From Bryobacteraceae bacterium (GTDB taxonomy: Bacteria > Acidobacteriota > Terriglobia > Bryobacterales > Bryobacteraceae): 64,000 nucleotides of DNA. Location: positions 1-64,000 of the forward strand of contig JARKOC010000025.1 in assembly GCA_029975915.1 (NCBI GenBank). The letters run 5' to 3'. The first letter of the stretch is position 1, and each line of letters begins with the position of its first letter. This document shows, one piece after another, positions 60,829 to 64,000 of this stretch. Below the pieces are notes generated by a model. It did no database searches. It had not been told where the DNA came from and worked only from the letters and a program-made list of their open reading frames with translations. Both the position numbers and the translations under genes were made by a program.

Positions 60829-61257
60829 GTGACCCGCCGCCGCTCCATACTTCTCTTCCTGCCGGCCGCCGTGTTGCGCGCATCGGACCGGGCGCGCGTT
60901 GCAGGCCGGCTCCAACCGGCGCCGGAAGGCGGCAAGGCGTTCATCCAGACCGCCGGAGGCCGCACGATAGAAGTCACTGGCGACCGCTCCACGATGGCGG
61001 TGCTTCGTGACGAGAGGGTCATCCGCGAGGACTTCGAGGCTCTGGGCGAGTGGAAGTCGAAGGAGATCTTTCAGATCGACCCGATTCACAGAAAGGCGCT
61101 TTTTGTGCGCCGCAAGGGTCAATTGCTGGTCATCACCTACTGGTGCGAGGTCTGCGCCATCCGGACCTATGCTCCGGGGCGCTGCCAGTGCTGCCAGGAA
61201 GAGACTGCCTTCGATCCCCGCGACCCTTCACTGGATAACAACTCTCCTTCGTCCTGA
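60829..61257 (+). CDS. Small exported protein with CxxC and CxCC motifs
   Basis: A short signal-like N-terminus (RRRSILLFLPAAVLRASD) is followed by a beta-rich domain (GKAFIQTAGGRTIEVTGD, then EDFEALGEWKSKEIFQIDPI). The C-terminal YWCEVCAIRTYAPGRCQCCQ carries two cysteine pairs, so a bound metal is likely. I do not recognise the family. The start is a GTG, either 60829 or 60799, neither with a good ribosome site; 60829 gives a better signal peptide. It follows the aromatic operon by 44 bases and may be transcribed with it, but nothing connects it to that pathway. Confidence 0.68.
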   Translation: MTRRRSILLFLPAAVLRASDRARVAGRLQPAPEGGKAFIQTAGGRTIEVTGDRSTMAVLRDERVIREDFEALGEWKSKEIFQIDPIHRKALFVRRKGQLLVITYWCEVCAIRTYAPGRCQCCQEETAFDPRDPSLDNNSPSS

Positions 61258-61272
61258 CACCGCCCTGAGAGT

Positions 61273-62328
61273 ATGGAAGAATACTCGGACATGGGCCGAT
61301 TCTTGCCAGTCCTTCTCACGACTATGACTCTCGCCACATCATCCAACGCCGCGTACCGCGCATCCATGAAAAACATCGATGGGGTGGAGGTCGCCGTCCT
61401 GGCCGACGACTCGCGCGCCATGGAAGTCTTGATCGCGCCGTCATTGGGAATGAACAGCTACTCATTCACCATTCACGGCAAGCAGGTGATGTGGGCGCCG
61501 TTCACCTCGCCCGCCAAGGCCGAGGGGGCGTCGATGTACGGCAACCCGCTGCTCTGGCCCTGGGCCAACCGCATCGACGGCATGTCCTACACCTTCGAAG
61601 GACGCAAGTACAATCTCAATGCCGACCTCGGCAATGTCCGTCCTGGGCCGAACAATACACCGATCCACGGATTGCTAGTTCGCGAGAAGCGCTGGAAGGT
61701 GGCCAAGCCGGCCGCAGACGCCAACTCCGCGTGGGTGACGGCGTCGATCGAATATCACGCCTACCCCGAACTCGCCGCGCAGTTTCCCTTTGCCCACATC
61801 TTCTCGATTACGTACCGCTTGCGCGATGGCGCGCTGGAGGTTGAGACGCGCATCGACAACAAGTCGGCCTCGGCCATGCCCGTCAGCCTGGGCTATCATC
61901 CGTACTTCAAGTTGGGCGACACGCCGCGCGAGCAGTGGACTGTCCACCTGCCCGCATCGACACGCTATCAACTGACCGAGCGTTTGATTCCGAGCGGCGT
62001 GACCGAGAAGAACCCGTACCCGGCCACCATCGCGCTGAAAGACACTCTGCTTGACGATGTCTTCGGCGGTTTGAAACGCGACGCCGACGGCTTCGCCCGC
62101 ATCACGGTCCGCGCTGCCGCCCAGTCGCTAGCCATCGAGTACGGACCCGGCTACGAGGTCGCCGTCGTGTATGCCCCCAAGGGTCGCGACTTCCTATGCG
62201 TCGAACCGATGACTTCGATCACCAACGCCTTCAACGCCGCCGCTGCGGGCTGGTACAAAGACCTGCCATCGATCGCCGCCGGCGCGTCGTGGTCGGCCGT
62301 GTATCGCATCCGGCCAGCGGGTTTCTAG
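61273..62328 (+). CDS. Exported aldose 1-epimerase family protein
   Basis: A signal peptide (FLPVLLTTMTLATSSNA) precedes a galactose mutarotase-like beta-sandwich. The conserved His residues are in NTPIHGLLVREKRW and SLGYHPYFKL; the catalytic Glu is in FLCVEPMTSITNAFN. WANRIDGMSYTFEGRKYNLN is also typical. The family interconverts sugar anomers. Exported members probably act on sugars released outside the cell, which fits the many glycosidases in this window. The start at 61273 or the inner ATG at 61291 (MGRFLP) are both possible. Length is about 350 residues. Confidence 0.88.
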   Translation: MEEYSDMGRFLPVLLTTMTLATSSNAAYRASMKNIDGVEVAVLADDSRAMEVLIAPSLGMNSYSFTIHGKQVMWAPFTSPAKAEGASMYGNPLLWPWANRIDGMSYTFEGRKYNLNADLGNVRPGPNNTPIHGLLVREKRWKVAKPAADANSAWVTASIEYHAYPELAAQFPFAHIFSITYRLRDGALEVETRIDNKSASAMPVSLGYHPYFKLGDTPREQWTVHLPASTRYQLTERLIPSGVTEKNPYPATIALKDTLLDDVFGGLKRDADGFARITVRAAAQSLAIEYGPGYEVAVVYAPKGRDFLCVEPMTSITNAFNAAAAGWYKDLPSIAAGASWSAVYRIRPAGF

Positions 62329-62337
62329 GAGCGCGAT

Positions 62338-62898
62338 CTAGCACCAGCGGCCCACCGGCGATGATTTGGAGATGCCCTTCGGATAGGCGGCGGTGACAAG
62401 TCTTCTCCATTGCCCCAACTCGTCATCGCCATCGAAGAACCGCTTTGGAAGCACCATGGCGATTTTGGGGGCGTGATAGAGCAGGAAGAGGCTCTTCGTC
62501 TCGCGGATTTCGCGAATCGTGCTCCACGCCAGGCTTGAAGAGGTGCTTTCACTCTCTACCTTGATCCGATTCTGGTCGAATAAGTACACGGTTGGCTCCC
62601 TGAGGCAGCATTGGGCCGCGTACTGCTTCTTTGCCGCCCAATAGGGGACCACGATCGGCAAACCGACCCACAATGCCAACAGGAAAAAGAACGGAGCGGC
62701 ATTTGCCAACAGGGGCCGCAACTCCTCACTATTCGACGTGATGACCAGGTAAACCGTCGCGGGGACAGAGACTGCCGCGGCAAATACGAGGAGAATGACC
62801 GCCGGCCACAAACGGCGATGAAAGTGATAATACTGATATCGTGCGAGATCGGCTACCGCAATTGTCCCACCCACCTCAACGGCATTGCTCGTCGTCAT
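62338..62898 (-). CDS. YcxB-like membrane protein
   Basis: Two N-terminal membrane helices (LWPAVILLVFAAAVSVPATV, then FFFLLALWVGLPIVVPYW) lead to a cytoplasmic domain. Its segment VYLFDQNRIKVESESTSSSL and the ending SLAWSTIREIRETKSLFLLY, then AMVLPKRFFDG, match the YcxB-like C-terminal domain, whose role is unknown. The ATG at 62898 is chosen because upstream codons look unlike protein, though the frame stays open to 63081. It is divergent from the M48 peptidase gene with 69 bases between them. Confidence 0.75.
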   Translation of the reverse strand: MTTSNAVEVGGTIAVADLARYQYYHFHRRLWPAVILLVFAAAVSVPATVYLVITSNSEELRPLLANAAPFFFLLALWVGLPIVVPYWAAKKQYAAQCCLREPTVYLFDQNRIKVESESTSSSLAWSTIREIRETKSLFLLYHAPKIAMVLPKRFFDGDDELGQWRRLVTAAYPKGISKSSPVGRWC

Positions 62899-62967
62899 GG
62901 CCACATCATATCGCGGCATACACGCGAAAGTTCCAGTCCGCGGCGCGCTCATCGAACTAGTCAAACC

Positions 62968-64000
62968 ATGACAGCAACTCAAATCGAAGCGGCTCTTAGT
63001 GCGCAAATGCCGCTCCCGCGCGTGTCTCCGATTTACAGAGCCGGCTTGGCTGGACTGGTGATCACGCTGTTCTTGCTCCAATTGGCTTACGTGGCAATGG
63101 TGGTTCTATCGGCCGCGGCGACAGCCTACTATGTTTGGCTCCTTCCGGGCATATTGTCGGCGGTGAGGGTGAACTTCATCACGCTTCCTCTGGTCCTGGC
63201 ACCCGTGGCGGCGGGTTCGGTAGTGACGTTCTTTTTGATGAAACCGCTGCTGTCCAGACCGCCTCGCCTTCAAGATGATCCGCTGCTCACACCCCTGGAC
63301 GCGCCATTGCTGTTTACCCTCGTCGCCAGAATTTGCGATGTAATCGGCGCGCCGAAGCCGGTCGAGATCCGCGCGAATCTTGAAGTGAATGCCTCCGCCC
63401 GGTTACGCGGGTGGAAGAACCTTTTCACCAATGAACTCGTACTCACGGTTGGTCTCCCTCTGGCCGGAGAATTATCGCTCCGACAGTTTGCCGGCGTGCT
63501 CGCACATGAGTTTGGCCACTTCGCCCAGACTGGCGGAATGCGCTCTCAGTACCTGATCGGCTCCATCCGGATGTGGTTCACAAGAGTCGCTTACGAGCGC
63601 GACGCTTGGGACGACCGCCTGGATCAATGGAAGAACAGCGAGAGCAGGCGAATCAATCTTGTGTTCACGATTGCGCAGCTCGCCGTGGACCTGAGCCGCT
63701 GGATTCTCAGGGGCCTGTTGCGGGCGGCGGATTTTGTCAGCGCCTGGTTCAGCCGTCAGATGGAGTTTGATGCCGACCTGTATGAAGCGGGCTTGGTGGG
63801 CGAGGCCGCATTCAAGGACACGATGCTTCGTCTTCCCGTTCTCGCCGTGGCCGGTCAGGCCGCCTGGCGCGAGGTCGATCTGGGATGGAACGTTCGCCGG
63901 ATGGCCGGAGATTATCCGGGGCTGTTTCGATGCTGCCATCGTGCCCTCCCGCCTGAGGCAGTGAAGGCCATAGAGGAGGAGGAGTTGAACGCGGAAACTG
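62968..64000 (+). CDS. M48-family membrane metallopeptidase, partial
   Basis: The frame runs off the right edge after 344 codons. Two membrane helices lie near residues 25-60 and 65-95. The zinc-binding HEFGH is at residues 180-184 (in FAGVLAHEFGHFAQ), and the third ligand Glu is in SRQMEFDADLYEAG, the pattern of M48 peptidases such as HtpX and Ste24. The 3' part is unseen. M48 enzymes clip misfolded membrane proteins. The start at 62968 fits the first helix; no strong ribosome site is visible. Confidence 0.85.
   Translation, partial: MTATQIEAALSAQMPLPRVSPIYRAGLAGLVITLFLLQLAYVAMVVLSAAATAYYVWLLPGILSAVRVNFITLPLVLAPVAAGSVVTFFLMKPLLSRPPRLQDDPLLTPLDAPLLFTLVARICDVIGAPKPVEIRANLEVNASARLRGWKNLFTNELVLTVGLPLAGELSLRQFAGVLAHEFGHFAQTGGMRSQYLIGSIRMWFTRVAYERDAWDDRLDQWKNSESRRINLVFTIAQLAVDLSRWILRGLLRAADFVSAWFSRQMEFDADLYEAGLVGEAAFKDTMLRLPVLAVAGQAAWREVDLGWNVRRMAGDYPGLFRCCHRALPPEAVKAIEEEELNAET

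Overview
This window comes from a high-GC bacterial chromosome. It is most likely from an Acidobacteriota member of the Solibacter/Bryobacter type. That placement is an inference from gene content: an adenosylcobalamin-dependent ribonucleotide reductase, many Tat- or Sec-exported sugar-acting enzymes (GH29, CE15-like, DUF4838, GH38-like DUF5054), several Gfo/Idh/MocA proteins, a TIGR03790 protein, and short GC-rich multi-hairpin repeats. No rRNA is present to confirm it. One tRNA (Leu, anticodon CAG) is present, and no CRISPR array was seen.

Layout. 1-132: edge of an insertion sequence. 0.2-4.3 kb: a two-subunit 2-oxoacid:ferredoxin oxidoreductase followed by a POTRA-repeat protein whose 5' end is crowded with palindromic repeats. 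4.4-12.4 kb: xylulokinase, a CobQ-like protein that has lost its catalytic motifs, B12-dependent NrdJ with two candidate NrdR boxes, an RDD membrane protein and RmuC. 12.5-15.6 kb: a vitamin B6 module (MocR/PdxR regulator with an operator-like inverted repeat, then pdxS and pdxT), followed by an ArsC-like phosphatase and tRNA-Leu. 16.2-16.9 kb: no intact gene, but a decayed copy of the 5' end of the histidine phosphatase gene found at 20.0-20.6 kb. 16.9-23.4 kb: two translationally coupled esterases, the intact histidine phosphatase, a BNR-repeat protein, and a BON/Hsp20 stress pair behind an AT-rich region. 23.7-31.0 kb: glpK-glpD, a divergent GH29/CE15-like pair and rsgA.

31.0-38.5 kb is the least ordinary part. 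A nucleotidyltransferase-fold protein and an HprK-like kinase are transcribed away from a glycosyltransferase-like gene. Beyond a DUF4838 enzyme lies a 106-residue cysteine-free protein placed directly upstream of a radical SAM/SPASM enzyme. Kinase, nucleotidyltransferase and SPASM enzymes recur in peptide-modification loci, so a peptide-maturation system is a reasonable hypothesis, but none of the genes proves it. 38.8-45.9 kb: a GH38-like enzyme, two exported proteins of unknown role, a LysR regulator, a PilZ protein, an unlisted 47-residue membrane protein and an RmlD-like reductase. 46.05-47.6 kb: an apparently complete insertion sequence with a duplicated right end. 47.6-54.0 kb: a sugar or sugar-acid catabolic group (Gfo/Idh/MocA, enolase-superfamily enzyme, DUF6807), a Spy-like protein, a second Gfo/Idh/MocA protein and an APC permease.

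54.0-60.8 kb: DUF58 protein, then a tight trpC-trpF-trpB-trpA-chorismate mutase-DAHP synthase-prephenate dehydrogenase operon. It joins the entry step of the shikimate pathway to the Trp and Tyr/Phe branches and lacks trpE, trpG and trpD here. 60.8-64 kb: a small Cys-rich exported protein, an aldose epimerase, a YcxB-like membrane protein and the 5' part of an M48 peptidase cut by the window edge.
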